Positions 43,723 to 54,038 are shown, counted from the stretch's first letter. The stretch: 64,000 bases of DNA from Corydoras sp. C115 (GCA_019802505.1 JAFMOC010000422.1:65001-129000); one strand, 5' to 3'. Translations and numbers: made by a program. Notes: generated by a model not told the origin, from the sequence alone.

Positions 43723-46700
43723 GGAAAGCGAGTCAGAATGATCAGTAGAAGGAGGAGGCAGAACCTTTTGGCCGTATCTTTGCTGCTTTGTGTTGGAGGA
43801 TGCGTTTACCTCGATGCTCACCTCCATCACATGCAGCCCATCACCTCCAGCTCTCCAGCCAACAGGAAGCTCCAAAACGCCGTTGTTCAGGTACGTCGTT
43901 GTTTAATACGTCTAAAGATGAGTTTAGAAACAATCTGATAAAGTTACTGATTAGTGTATATTCTGGGATGTTTGTTGTTTTATGAACAGGACCATACTGA
44001 GCGCCTCGGTTACGTGCTTGGACTTCTGTTCCTCACAATCAGCTGGACGTCCAGGTTTCCATTCGTCCTCAAAGCTGTAAGTGACTCCTTTAAAAAAAAA
44101 AAAAAAGGTTTTCTTTGTATGTAGGGGTGAGCTGCAATATTCGACGATTCGATTCGGAGAACCGTAGTCGACTATGAACCTCATAGTCGAATGTACCATT
44201 TTGACCACATGGGGGCGCCCATGGCTGCTGCTAAGCATTAGTTTTTACATGAAATGTCTTTGTTTTCGTTATATAACGAAAAATCATCATTTCTGTTAAT
44301 ATTTCTTTTTAATGATGTGTGCACTTTAACAATAGGCTACACATTAATAAAGCAAGTAAAATATAAAAAAAAATAAAAATTTTAAATCCACGCTTATAGC
44401 GCCATCTTGTGGTGCAATTTTAACTGATTCGACTATCAGTCGACTATAGGGAAAATCTGACGAATCAGATTCGACTATGAAAATAATTAGTTGAAGACAC
44501 CCCTATTTGTATGCAGCGCCAGTCAAAAGTTTGGACGCGCCCCCCCCCCCCCTTGGTAAGTGGCACTAATGAAAAGTTTTTATCTGTAATGAATTGGGTT
44601 CTGCAGAACAGAGGGGAGCTGAGTAATCCAGCACATGTGTCCTCGAGGGTTTTCAGCGTCATGGCCGGAGCTCTGTACACCTCAGCCGTCGTTCTCTGTG
44701 ACCCGCAGATGAAGTCTGTTGTGAAAGCCTTGCCGTGGATCATCTCAGGAGCCTGCTGTGCTCTTCTGGATTTCTGTGTATCCTTTTCCTCCGGTGTTAT
44801 GATGCTTTATACCGCGTGCCTCTGGTTTTCATATAGATTACTAAAACCCATCCATTATCTTCCGCTTAATCCTCTATTAGGCTCTTGGGGGGGGGGGGGT
44901 GGGGGGGGTTCCCCATGCCCATGCCCATCCAGGGGAGAACGTTTTGGGCGCTGGGCAGATACATCCAGGACAGGACGCCAATCTATCACTGAGGTTACTA
45001 ACACAAAACAAGACAACAGATGGACTACAATCTATAATTGTAAAACTACAAAGTCCGTCTATATGGTAAGTGGTTTAAATGCATGGGCGGCACGGTGACT
45101 TAGTGGTTGGCATGTTCTCCTCTCAGCGCTGGGGATTCCCGGTTCGAATCCCAATCTGGGTGGAGTTTCCATGTTCTCCCGTGTCCAAGTTTCCTCTGGG
45201 TTCTCCGGTTTACTTCCACAGTCCAAAAACATGGATCAAGTCAATTGAGTTCTCCAAATTGCCCCATATAGAGTGTGTGTGTCTGAGTGAGTGAGCGTGT
45301 GTCCAGCGATAGATTGGTGTCCTGTCCTGGGTGTATCTGCCCAGTGCCTGAGACGTTCTCCCCTGGATGGGCATGGGGAACCCCCCCCGCGACCCTCATA
45401 GAGGATAAAGCAGAAGATGATGGATGGATTAAATGCACAATGGAGCAAGAAGGAGGCATGTCCAAACTTTTGTCTGGTACTGGATGTCCATGTCCCCTTA
45501 ACTCTGAGTTCTCAGATTCTGCTCGTTTCATGTCACAGATTCTGTTTTAAGAAACGTTCCGTTAAACAGCTGGGTTCAGACACAGAATCTCTTTTGGGCG
45601 GGTGGAACAGATCTTCCATGAATCACTGTCGCAGCGTCAAAGAGAAGAAGCAGAGGAAGCAGCTGCCGTCACGAAAGAGCAGCGCATCTAAAATGACAGA
45701 GCTGGGACGTTACATGGACGTCAGTGCTCAACCTGCACGAAAGGTCAGGCTTCTGTTCTCTTATGACTTTATTTACGTAAAGCGTCACGTTCCTAAATGT
45801 TGTAACCTCTACAGACATCCTAATGTCATCATGCCCATCCATTATCTTCTGCTTTATCCTATATTAGGGTCGCGGGGGGTTCCCCATGCCCATCCAGGGG
45901 AGAACGTTTCGGGCGCTGGGCAGATACACCCAGGACAGGGCGCCAATCTATCACTCAGCACACACTCACACAAACACACTCTATATGGGGCAATTTGAAG
46001 AATTCAATTGCCCTTGATCCATGTTTTTGGACTGTGGGAGGAAACCGGAGAACCCGGAGGAAACCCAGGCAGACACGGGGAGAACATGGAAACTCCACCC
46101 AGATGGGGATTCGAACCGGGAATCCCTAGCGCTGAGAGGAGAACATGCCAACCACTAAGCCGCCATGCTCTAATGTCATACAATCATTCATTCATTCATT
46201 ATCTCCCGCTTTATCCTCTATTAGAGTCGCGGTGGGGTTCCCCATGCCCATCCAGGGGAGAACGTCTCGGACGCTGGGCAGATACACCCAGGACAGGGCG
46301 CCAATCTATCACTCAGCACACACTCACTCACACAGACACACTCTATATGGGGCAATTTGGAGAATTCAATTGACTTGATCCATGTTTTTGGACTGTGGGA
46401 GGAAACCGGAGAACCCGGAGGAAACCCAGGCAGACACGGGGAGAACATGGAAACTCCACCCAGATGGGGATTCGAACCGGGAATCCCTAGCGCTGAGAGG
46501 AGAACATGCCAAACCACTAAGCCGCCATGCTCTAATGTCATACAGTACCAATCAAAAGTTTGGACACGTCCCCTTCTTACTCCATTGTGCATTTAATCCA
46601 TCCATCCATTATCTTCCGCTTTATCCTCTATTAGGGTCGCGGTGGGGTTCCCCATGCCCATCTTGGGGAGAACGTTTCGGGCGCTGGGCAGATACACCCA

Positions 46701-49700
46701 GGACAGGACGCCAATCCATCGCTGGGCACGTGCAAAATACAGTGATACAGTATTTTGACACTAGACCAAATATAGTAGCTACAGATTAGAAGGTGATTTC
46801 AGTAGGGGTGAGCTGCAATATTCGCTGATTCGACGATTCGATTCGGAGAACCGTAGTCGACTATGAACCTCATAGTCGAATGTACCATTTTGACCACATG
46901 GGGGCGCCCATGGCTGCTGCTAAGCATTAGTTTTTACATGAAATGTCTTTGTTTTTGTTATATATTTAGCCTTTTGTCAAATAAAATCATCCTAATTTCT
47001 GTTAATTTTTTTTTTAATGATGTGTGCGCTTTAACAATAGGCTACACATTAATAAAGCAAGTAAAATATAAAAAAACACGCTTATAGCGCCATCTTGTGG
47101 TGAAATTTTAACTGATTCGACTATCAGTCGACTATAGGGAAAATCTGACGAATCAGATTCGACTATGAAAATCCTTAATTGAAGACACCCCTAGATTTCA
47201 GACACGGCTCATACCTCCAGAGTTACTAATAAAATGTCTTTGATGAGATGGCTGTTGGCGGCACGGTGGCTTAGTGGTCAGCACGTTCGCCTCTCAGCGC
47301 TAGGGATTCCCGGTTCGAATCCCCATCTGGGTGGAGTTTCCATGTTCTCCCCGTGTCTGCGTGGGTTTCCTCCGGGTTCTCCGGTTTCCTCCCACAGTCC
47401 AAAAACATGGATCAAGTCAATTGAATTCTCCAAAATTGCCCCATATAGAGTGTGTATGTGTGAGTGAGTGTGTGCTCAGCGATGGATTGGCGCCCTGTCC
47501 TGGGTGTATCTGCCCAGCGCCCGAGATGTTCTCCCCTGGATGGGCATGGGGAACCCCACCGCGACCCTAATAGAGGATAAAGCGAGAGATAATGAATGAA
47601 TGAATGAGATGGCTGTTCAGTGTATGGATGCCGGTGTGCTTTATCTTCTTCAGATTTGTTTAAAGGAGGTCACCATCACCAGAGAGGGCTCAGCAGCAGA
47701 GAGTCAGCCTCTGAAGAGATGTGTGAAGGTGATCAGGGTGGACGAATGCTATTCCTCCGGCAGCATTACAGATTCCTCCTGCCTCAGCTCTGAACTCGAG
47801 GTTAGCAGCATGTCGAAGCGTTTATGTATTCAACCCCCCAGACCATGGACCGCCCATGCTGGTGATGGGTGAAAGAACTGACTGGCCAGTAGTGACCGTC
47901 AACAGAGTGCAGCTTCGTGCGCAGAGTGTGATTAGTTTCCTAAATGAAACAACATCTATATCGTAAATTACATTTATTATGTTGTCTTTCGTTATGTTGT
48001 GGCTTAGTGACTAACACGTTCGCCTCTCAGCACTAGGGATTCCCGGTTCGAGTCCCAATCTGGGTGGAGTTTCCATGTTCTCCCCGTGTCTGCGTGGGTT
48101 TCCTCTGGGTTTTCCGGTTTCCTCCCAGAGTCCAAAACATGGATCAAGTCAATTGAGTTCTCCAAATTGCCCCATATAGAGTGTTTGTGTGAGTGAGTGT
48201 GTGCCCAGCGATGGTTTGGCGTCCTGTCCTGGGTGTATCTGCCCAGCGTCCGAGACGTTCTCCCCTGGATGGGCATGGGGAACCCCCCCCCCCCCACGAC
48301 CCTAGTAGAGGATAAAGCGGGAGATAATGAATGAATGAATGTCGTCTTTCAGGGCGGCACGGTGGCTTAGTGGTTAACATGTTCTCCTCTCAGCACTGGG
48401 GATTCCCGGTTCGAGTCCCAAGCTAGGTGGAGTTTCCATGTTCTCCCCGTGTCCGCATTGGTTTCCTCCGGGTTCTCCGGTTTCCTCCCACAGTCCAAAA
48501 ACATGGATCAAGTCAATTGAGTTCTCCAAATTGCCCCATATAGAGTGTGTTTGTGTGAGTGAGTGTGTGCCCAGTGATGGATTGGTGTCCTGTCCTGAGT
48601 GTATCTGCCCAGCGCCCAAAAGGTTCTCCGCTGGATGGGCATGGGGAACCCCACCACGACCCTAATAGAGGATAAAGTGTATGTCCCCTTTTCTCTGTTC
48701 TAATGGTCAGAACCCCAATAGTAACACCACAGAGCAGGGGTTATTTGATGGGTGTATTAGTCCTATCCCAGCAGTGTCACTGAGGTGGAGAAATGAAACT
48801 ACAAAACCCCCCCCCACCACATCAGTGACACTGCAGAACTGACAATAAACAATCCACCACCCAAATGATACCTGTTCTGTGATGCTCCTGACCAACAGAG
48901 AACCAACAGGGGACTAACAAACACCAGAACACAGATGGACAACAGTCTGGAATTATAGAACTACAAACTCCATCTATATGATAAGTGGAGGGAATAGATA
49001 ATGGAGCAAGAAGGGGGCGTGTCCTAACGTTTGGATGGTATTGTACATGATAATCAACCTGCTGTTAAGTTGTCTGATAGGAAGGAGTCACCTCTCTGTC
49101 GTCCTTAAAGGCAAAGTTTTTGCATGCACAATTCAGCTCCTTTGTTCAGTGCCAATGAAGCTTCATACCCATTTGAATAAACGTTTCCCCTTTTGCATAA
49201 ACGTCTGTTTACCACTAGCTGGCAGTAGAGCGTTTGAAATGATCGCCATCAAACCAACATGCCCAAAGTATGGGATACCAGACTGCGTCTACAGCATTTT
49301 ATTTTATTTAAAGTTGCTTTTCTGATATAAGAGCCTCATTAGTTTGAGAAGTGTAAGGGTGCATTATAGTCGTCTAGGAGTCGCAGCATGGTTCTACAAC
49401 ATGGTTCTACAGCATCTCATCAGAGGTACTACTAGGGTCATGGGGCAATCCCTCCAAGGGAGAACGTTTCAGGCACTGGGCAGAACCAACAGGGTTAGAC
49501 ACAGACACACCATCCATCCATCCATTATCTTCCACTTTATTCTCAACTAGGGTTGTGGGGGGGGGGGGTTTCCCCATGCCCATCCAGGGGAGAACGTTTC
49601 GGCCGCTGGGCAGATACACCCAGGACAGGACGCCAATCTATTGCCGGGCACACACTCACTCCCACAGAAACACTCTATATGGGGCAATTTGGAGAATTCA

Positions 49701-52700
49701 ATTGACTTGATCCATGTTTTTGGACTGTGGTAGGAAAGCGGAGAACCCGGAGGAAACCCACGCAGACACGGGGAGAACATGGAAATTCCACCCAGATTGG
49801 GATTAGAATCGGGAATCCCCAGCGCTGAGAGGAGAACATGCTAAACCACTAAGCCACCATGCCGCCAAACATTAACTAATCTCATTGATTTCAGTTTATT
49901 CCTGTACTAGGGTTACGCTCCCAATGCTCATCCAGGTGAGAACATTTTAAGGGCTGGGCAGATACACCTGTCATTCGAACCCCCAACCTTCAGATCGATC
50001 GCCCCCCTCTGTAACCCCTGATCTGTCACATGCCCAGTCACTTTATATTATACACCTGTTTCAATAGGACTGAATGAAAACACCTCACAGTTCAGTCATT
50101 AAGACGTGTGTCCTCATCCAGGAGTCGCAGCATGGTTCCACAACATCTTATCAGAGGTACTTTTGGGTCATGAGGCGATCCATCCAAGGGAGAACGTTTC
50201 AGGCACTGGGCAGATACAGACACACTATCCATCCATCCATTATCTTCTGCTTTATCCTTTATTAGGGTCGCAGGGGGGTTCCCCATGCCCATCCAGGGGA
50301 GAACATTTCGTCCGCTGGGCAGATACACCCAGAACAGGGCGCCAATCCATCGCTGGGCACACACTCACTCACACAGACACACTCTATATGGGGCAATTTG
50401 GAGAATTCAATTGACTTGATCCATGTTTTTGGACTGTGGGAGGAAACCAGAGAACCCGGAGGAAACCCACACCTGTTTCAATAGGACTGGGTGAAATCAG
50501 GCCGGCACGGTGGCTTAGTGGTTGGCATGTTCTCCTCTCAGCGCTAGGGATTCCTGGTTTGAATCCCCATCTGGGTGGAGTTTCCATGTTCTCCCAGTGT
50601 CCGCGTGGGTTTCCTCCGGGTTCTCCGGTTTCCTCCCACAGTCCAAAAACATGGATCAAGTCAATTGAGTTCTCCAAATTGCCCCAAATAGAGTGTGTCT
50701 GTGTGAGTGAGTGTGTGCCCAGCGATAGATTGGCACCCTGTCCTGGGTCTATCTGCCCAGCGCCCGAAACGTTCTCCCCTGGATGGGCATGGGGAACCCC
50801 ACCGCGACCCTAATAGAGGATAAAGCGGGAGATAATGAATGAATGAAAACACCTCACAGTTCAGTCATTCAGACGTTCTAATATCTTTGTCCATATTGAG
50901 TATTTCCCTCTGCCGGTGAAGGTTTCGCTGTAATCTGATCATTCCAAAGCAACGTAAGCAACTTAATGGAGCTCTGCTATACTTTATACTTTAGCCCCAC
51001 CCCCTTTAATCAGTGTATTGCGTTGTAAATGTTGAGCAACACACCTCCATCAGAACGTCAGTTGTTCCCCGGGCTGCAAAGTTCATGTGCTCAAGCCTCT
51101 GATGTAACGGCGCTAGAGCTGCCGATAACACCGGGTTATTGAGTCATTAAATCAGATCCAGAAGCCGACGCAACACAATTGGACTTTGTTTTATGGCCCA
51201 AACAGGAAAGGTCTAAGTATGTGACCCGCTGTGAAGCCGGAGCAGTAGATTATAGTCCAGATTAACGTTTTACTACCAGCAGAGCCTCCCACAACAAGAA
51301 ACTCAGACATGAAGCATTTGGAATCCATACCTACTGCATACAGAACCCTTCAAAAGTTCGCACCCTTCTTACCCCTTTCTCTATTTCCTCCACTTATCAT
51401 ATAGATGGACTTTGTAGTTCTATAATTCCAGACTGTAGTCCATCTGTGTTCTGGTGTTTGTTAGTCCCCTGTTGGTTCTCTGTTCTCTGTTGGTCAGGAG
51501 CATCACAGAACAGGTATCATTTGGGTGGTGGATTGTTGATTGTCAGTTCTGCAGTGACACTGATGTGATGAGGGGGGGTTAGTTTCATTTCTCCACCTCA
51601 GTGACACTGGGGGCATGTCAACTTCATCCATCCATTATCTTCCGCTTTATCCTCTATTAGGGTCGCGGTGGGGTTCCCCATGCCCATTCAGGGGAGAACG
51701 TTTCGGGCGCTGGGCGGATACACCCAGGACAGGGCGCCAATCTATCGCTGGGCACACACTCACTCACACAGACACACTCTATATGGGGCAATTTGGAGCA
51801 TTTAATTTGACCTTGATCCATGTTTTTGGACTGTGGGAGGAAACCGGAGAACCCGGAGGAAACCCACGGGGAGAATGTGGAAACTCCACCCAGATTGGGA
51901 TTCGAACCGGGAATCCCCGGCGCTGAGAGGAGAACATGCCAACCACTAACATATTTTCCCTTATTTCCATTCTTTTGATTAGATATAAAGACGGCACGGT
52001 GGCTTAGTGGTCAGCACGTTCGCCTCTCAGCACTAGGGATTCCCGGTTCGAATCCCCATCTGGGTGGAGTTTCCCTGTTCTCCCCATGTCCCCGTGGGTT
52101 TCCTCCGGGTTCTCCGGTTTCCTCCCACAGTCCAAAAACATGGATCAAGTCAATCGAATTCTCCAAATTGCCCCATATAGAGTGTGTCTGTGTGAGTGAG
52201 TGTGTGCCCAGCGATAGGTTGGCGTCCGGTCCTGGGTGTATCTGCCCAGCGCCCGAGACGTTCTCCTCTGAATGGGCATGGGGAACCCCACCGTGACCCT
52301 AATATAGGATAAAGTGGAAGATGATGGATGGATGAATGATTAGATATACCTGTTATTAATTCATTCATTCATTATCTTCCGCTTTATCCTCTATTAGGGT
52401 CGCGGTGGGGTTCCCCATGCCCATTCAGAGGAGAACGTCTCGGGCGCTGGGCAGATACACCCAGGACAGGGCGCCAATCCTTCGCTGTATACCTGTTATG
52501 CCCATTGTATTTCCTCCCCCCACCATAGAGATGCGTTTTGTAACTCTAGAGTTGCAGACTGCGGTCCGTCTGTCTCTCCACATTCTCGATTAGTCCCACT
52601 CTGTCCTCCACTCGTCGGTTCCACCCCAGAAATGAATCCGTTCTCATATGAGATCTCCGATTTGCCATCGCGTGGGCTCCATTGTGCTCCTAACATTTCA

Positions 52701-52981
52701 GGCATGCCTGACGGACCTCTAACCCGCCATTGTTTCCCCGCCCCTCGTGTACGCAGTGGGACTTTGAAGAGGCCACTTCACAGTGGAGTCTACAGAACGG
52801 CGAGCCGTCGTACCCGGAGGCGCTCGCTCTGCAGGGCCGACTGGCGGAGCGAAGGTCAGCGGCGGAACCGAGGCCCGGCCCTCGCGCCTGCTTCTGCGCC
52901 GCCGCCGCCGCCGTGCTGGAGGAGACGATGGCCATCGCGTCACCCGACGGCGCTTTGATTCCGTCGGGTCCCGTCAAGTGA
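41811..52981 (+). CDS. tmem44: TMEM44, transmembrane protein 44 (nine coding exons)
   Basis: Coding exons: 41811-41944, 42017-42140, 42226-42316, 43724-43890, 43990-44076, 44607-44777, 45516-45743, 47654-47800, 52757-52981; all phases agree and give 457 codons (human about 475, from memory). Family hallmarks in order: several hydrophobic segments (about residues 28-50, 60-85, 90-110, 130-150, 175-195, 205-230 and 245-265), a basic KRVRMISRRRRQ after the third, ERLGYVLGLLFLTISWTSRFP, VMAGALYTSAVVL, LGRYMDVSAQPARK and VKVIRVDECYSSGSITDSSC, then a Trp/Glu-rich cytoplasmic tail (WDFEEATSQW). PQ-loop-like multi-pass topology; function unknown, membrane location inferred. The first-exon start is chosen because the length matches the family; a short upstream ATG frame lies at 41778. 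Intron 6 is U12-type. Introns 3, 5 and 7 carry hAT-N insertions. Confidence 0.93.
42017..42140 (+). CDS. tmem44: tmem44 coding exon 2
   Basis: LWCERCKFRTELGPAGGVLY to LSNQPLLL. Acceptor CTCAG, donor GTGAGT. Confidence 0.9.
42226..42316 (+). CDS. tmem44: tmem44 coding exon 3
   Basis: RLMASLMILLDAAHLVVVTL then PACWRRYSKT. Acceptor TTCCAG, donor G|GTATGA. Confidence 0.88.
42406..42750 (-). mobile_element. SINE-A copy
   Basis: In tmem44 intron 3, full length, somewhat diverged. Confidence 0.88.
42800..43140 (-). mobile_element. SINE-A copy
   Basis: In tmem44 intron 3, close to the family consensus. Confidence 0.9.
43277..43660 (+). mobile_element. hAT-N element
   Basis: In tmem44 intron 3. 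Target copies GTATTCAG (43269-43276) and GTATTTAG (43661-43668) differ at one base. Confidence 0.9.
43724..43890 (+). CDS. tmem44: tmem44 coding exon 4
   Basis: KRVRMISRRRRQNLLAVSLL to NAVVQ. The acceptor TTAG directly follows a (GT)n run (43690-43720) with no normal pyrimidine tract. Confidence 0.9.
43990..44076 (+). CDS. tmem44: tmem44 coding exon 5
   Basis: DHTERLGYVLGLLFLTISWT then SRFPFVLKA. Donor GTAAGT. Confidence 0.93.
44122..44505 (+). mobile_element. hAT-N element
   Basis: In tmem44 intron 5. TTTGTATG duplicated at 44114-44121 and 44506-44513. Confidence 0.92.
44607..44777 (+). CDS. tmem44: tmem44 coding exon 6
   Basis: NRGELSNPAHVSSRVFSVMA to CALLDFC. Ends before the U12-type donor GTATCCTTTT. 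Confidence 0.93.
44847..44994 (-). mobile_element. SINE-A copy, 5' truncated
   Basis: Inside the U12 intron. Confidence 0.8.
44998..45478 (-). mobile_element. Tc1-N copy split by a SINE-A
   Basis: 'agatggactacaatctataa' on the left and 'atgtccaaacttttgtctgg' on the right are its two parts. The SINE-A at 45084-45430 sits between copies of TTAAATGCA. Confidence 0.65.
45084..45430 (+). mobile_element. SINE-A copy inside Tc1-N
   Basis: Full length, flanked by TTAAATGCA, and placed inside the U12 intron of tmem44. Confidence 0.9.
45516..45743 (+). CDS. tmem44: tmem44 coding exon 7
   Basis: ILLVSCHRFCFKKRSVKQLG to GRYMDVSAQPARK. Basic after the last membrane segment, so this part is likely cytoplasmic. 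Confidence 0.9.
45830..46168 (-). mobile_element. SINE-A copy, duplicated with flank
   Basis: In tmem44 intron 7. Its head is followed by 'catgctctaatgtcatac', and the same flank follows the next copy, so SINE plus flank was duplicated in tandem. Confidence 0.9.
46183..46527 (-). mobile_element. SINE-A copy, duplicated with flank
   Basis: Second unit of the pair. Confidence 0.9.
46543..46593 (+). mobile_element. Tc1-N end
   Basis: CAGTACCAATCAAAAGTTTG then GACACGTCCCCTTC: the best example of the Tc1-like terminus in this window. Confidence 0.65.
46594..46731 (-). mobile_element. SINE-A copy, 5' truncated
   Basis: 3' part only, inserted in or next to the Tc1-N end. Confidence 0.82.
46803..47193 (+). 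mobile_element. hAT-N element
   Basis: In tmem44 intron 7. GATTTCAG duplicated at 46795-46802 and 47194-47201. Confidence 0.93.
47256..47607 (+). mobile_element. SINE-A copy with 14-bp target duplication
   Basis: ATGAGATGGCTGTT stands before the head and after the ATGA tail. It ends 47 bases before tmem44 exon 8. Confidence 0.93.
47654..47800 (+). CDS. tmem44: tmem44 coding exon 8
   Basis: ICLKEVTITREGSAAESQPL then VKVIRVDECYSSGSITDSSC to SELE. Acceptor CTTCAG, donor GTTAGC. Confidence 0.9.
47998..48340 (+). mobile_element. SINE-A copy
   Basis: In tmem44 intron 8. Head lacks its first ~12 bases. Confidence 0.88.
48352..48678 (+). mobile_element. SINE-A copy
   Basis: Follows the previous copy after 'tcgtctttca'. 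Ends at 'gaggataaagtg' without a tail, joined to a Tc1-N. Confidence 0.88.
48679..49042 (-). mobile_element. Tc1-N copy
   Basis: Long copy, from 'ccttttctctgttctaatgg' to 'gtgtcctaacgtttggatgg'. No transposase. Confidence 0.65.
49043..49365. other. Single-copy intron DNA
   Basis: Within tmem44 intron 8. The 96-codon frame at 49035-49325 has no family support. Confidence 0.4.
49370..49500. repeat. Duplicated block, copy 1
   Basis: 'aggagtcgcagcatggttc' through a worn SINE-A piece ('agggagaacgtttcaggcac'). The paralogue lies at 50118-50222. Each is followed by a full SINE-A at a near-identical position. Confidence 0.75.
49510..49867 (-). mobile_element. SINE-A copy
   Basis: Full length, after duplicated block 1. 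Confidence 0.88.
50118..50222. repeat. Duplicated block, copy 2
   Basis: See 49370-49500. Confidence 0.75.
50225..50472 (-). mobile_element. SINE-A copy, head missing
   Basis: Stops at 'ggaggaaaccca' and runs into 'cacctgtttcaataggactg', a sequence also present at 50053-50078. Confidence 0.85.
50502..50847 (+). mobile_element. SINE-A copy
   Basis: Lies inside a second copy of the 50.05-50.10 kb segment: 'cacctgtttcaataggactg' is before it and 'aaaacacctcacagttcag' after it. Confidence 0.88.
50848..51344. other. Single-copy intron DNA
   Basis: Within tmem44 intron 8, nothing recognised. Confidence 0.4.
51345..51622 (+). mobile_element. Tc1-N copy
   Basis: Plus-strand copy with 'catatagatggactttgtag' and 'gttagtcccctgttggttct'. 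Runs into a SINE-A. Confidence 0.62.
51627..51949 (-). mobile_element. SINE-A copy, source of the 53.2-kb array
   Basis: Its head joins 'aacatattttcccttatttc' directly. This head plus flank is repeated three times at 53.2-53.7 kb. Confidence 0.9.
51989..52338 (+). mobile_element. SINE-A copy with 12-bp target duplication
   Basis: TGATTAGATATA on both sides (about 51976-51987 and 52337-52348). Confidence 0.92.
52357..52488 (-). mobile_element. SINE-A copy, 5' truncated, with target duplication
   Basis: TATACCTGTTAT lies on both sides, so the truncation happened during insertion. Confidence 0.88.
52757..52981 (+). CDS. tmem44: tmem44 coding exon 9 and stop
   Basis: WDFEEATSQWSLQNGEPSYP to LIPSGPVK, TGA at 52979-52981. 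Acceptor ACGCAG. GC-rich with an alanine run. The family has a similar Trp/Glu/Ser-rich end. Confidence 0.88.
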   Translation, partial: WDFEEATSQWSLQNGEPSYPEALALQGRLAERRSAAEPRPGPRACFCAAAAAVLEETMAIASPDGALIPSGPVK

Positions 52982-53039
52982 CGGCCGAGCGGTCCCCCCC
53001 GATATGTCCCGAAATTCCCGTCCGAGAACGTAAAGCGAG

Positions 53040-53045
53040 AATAAA
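53040..53045 (+). terminator. tmem44 poly(A) signal
   Basis: AATAAA 58 bases past the stop codon. Confidence 0.75.
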
Positions 53046-53227
53046 AGCACAGCCAGCATAAAACCTCAAGATTTCCTGTTGTATTTTTAAAGGCGGTCAT
53101 GTGCAGTTATTTATAACGGCCATCGCCATGACTGTTACACTTTTGTCATGTGACTCACTGTAAGCCGTATTCATGTTTTCATGGCTAAAGTTAGAATTCA
53201 TCTAATGACTCTGATGAACTGAAGCCT

Positions 53228-53742
53228 ATAAACCCAGAGGAAACCCACGCAGACACGGGGAGAACGTGGAAACTCCACCCAGATTGGGATTCGAACCAGG
53301 AATCCCCAGCGCTGAGAGGAGAACATGCCGACCACTAACATTTTCCCTTATTTCCATTATTTTGATTAGATATAAAGACGGCACTCGCCTTGGACTGTGG
53401 GAGGAAACCGGAGAACCTGGAGGAAACCCACGCAGACATGGGGAGAACGTGGAAACTCCACCCGGATTGGGATTCGAACCGGGAATCCCTAGCGCTGAGA
53501 GGAGAACATGCCAACCACTAACATTTTCCCTTATTTCCATTCTTTTGATTAGATATAAAGACGGCACTCACCTTGGACTGTGGGAGGAAACCGGAGAACC
53601 CGGAGGAAACCCACGCAGACACGGGGAGAACGTGGAAACTCCACCCGGATTGGGATTCGAACCGGGAATCCCCAGCGCTGAGAGGAGAACATGCCAACCA
53701 CTAACATTTTCCTTTATTTCCATTCTTTTGATTAGATATAAA
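53228..53742 (-). repeat. Three ~184-bp units of SINE-A head plus tmem44 intron flank
   Basis: Each unit holds the SINE-A middle and head (minus strand) followed by CATTTTCCCTTATTTCCATT, 'cttttgattagatataaag' and the first bases of a plus-strand SINE (acggcac), then 'cttggactgtggg' of the next unit. Units start at about 53228 (partial), 53390 and 53574. The flank is that of 51945-51995 in tmem44 intron 8, so the array descends from that place. Confidence 0.9.
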
Positions 53743-54038
53743 GGCGGCACGGTGGCTTAGTGTTTAGCATGTTCTCCTCTCAGCACTAGGGATTCCCGGT
53801 TTGAATCCCAATCTGGGTGGAGTTTCCATGTTCTCCCCGTGTCCGCATGGGTTTCCTCCGGGTTCTCCGGTTTCCTCCCACAGTCCAAAAACATGGTCAA
53901 TTGAATGCTCCAAATTGCCCCATATAGAGTGTGTCTGTGTGTGTGAGTGTGTGCCCAGCGATGGATTGGCGCCCTGTCCTGGGTGTTTCTGCCCAGCACC
54001 CGAGACGTTCTCCCCTAGATGGGCATGGGGAACCCCCA
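53743..54038 (+). mobile_element. SINE-A copy
   Basis: Closes the 53.2-kb array. 3' tail missing. Confidence 0.87.

Larger units (their letters stand above)
44778..45515 (+). other. U12-type GT-AG intron (tmem44 intron 6)
   Basis: Donor /GTATCCTTTT is the minor-class consensus. A branch-site CCCCTTAAC (7 of 9, with a perfect CCTTAAC core) lies at 45494-45502, with its A about 14 bases before the acceptor CTCAG. The join LLDFC|ILLVSCHRFCFKKR is in phase and fits the family (LDLAIIFLSCVMKSK in human). The nearer CACAG acceptor at 45534-45538 would break the frame. Confidence 0.92.

Noticed and set aside
45534..45743. Alternative start of tmem44 exon 7 at 45539
   Set aside because: It would shift the frame after exon 6, whereas the 45516 start is in phase and has the U12 branch site at the right distance.
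49970..50010. Possible SINE-B scrap (ttcgaacccccaaccttcag)
   Set aside because: Too short to place with confidence.
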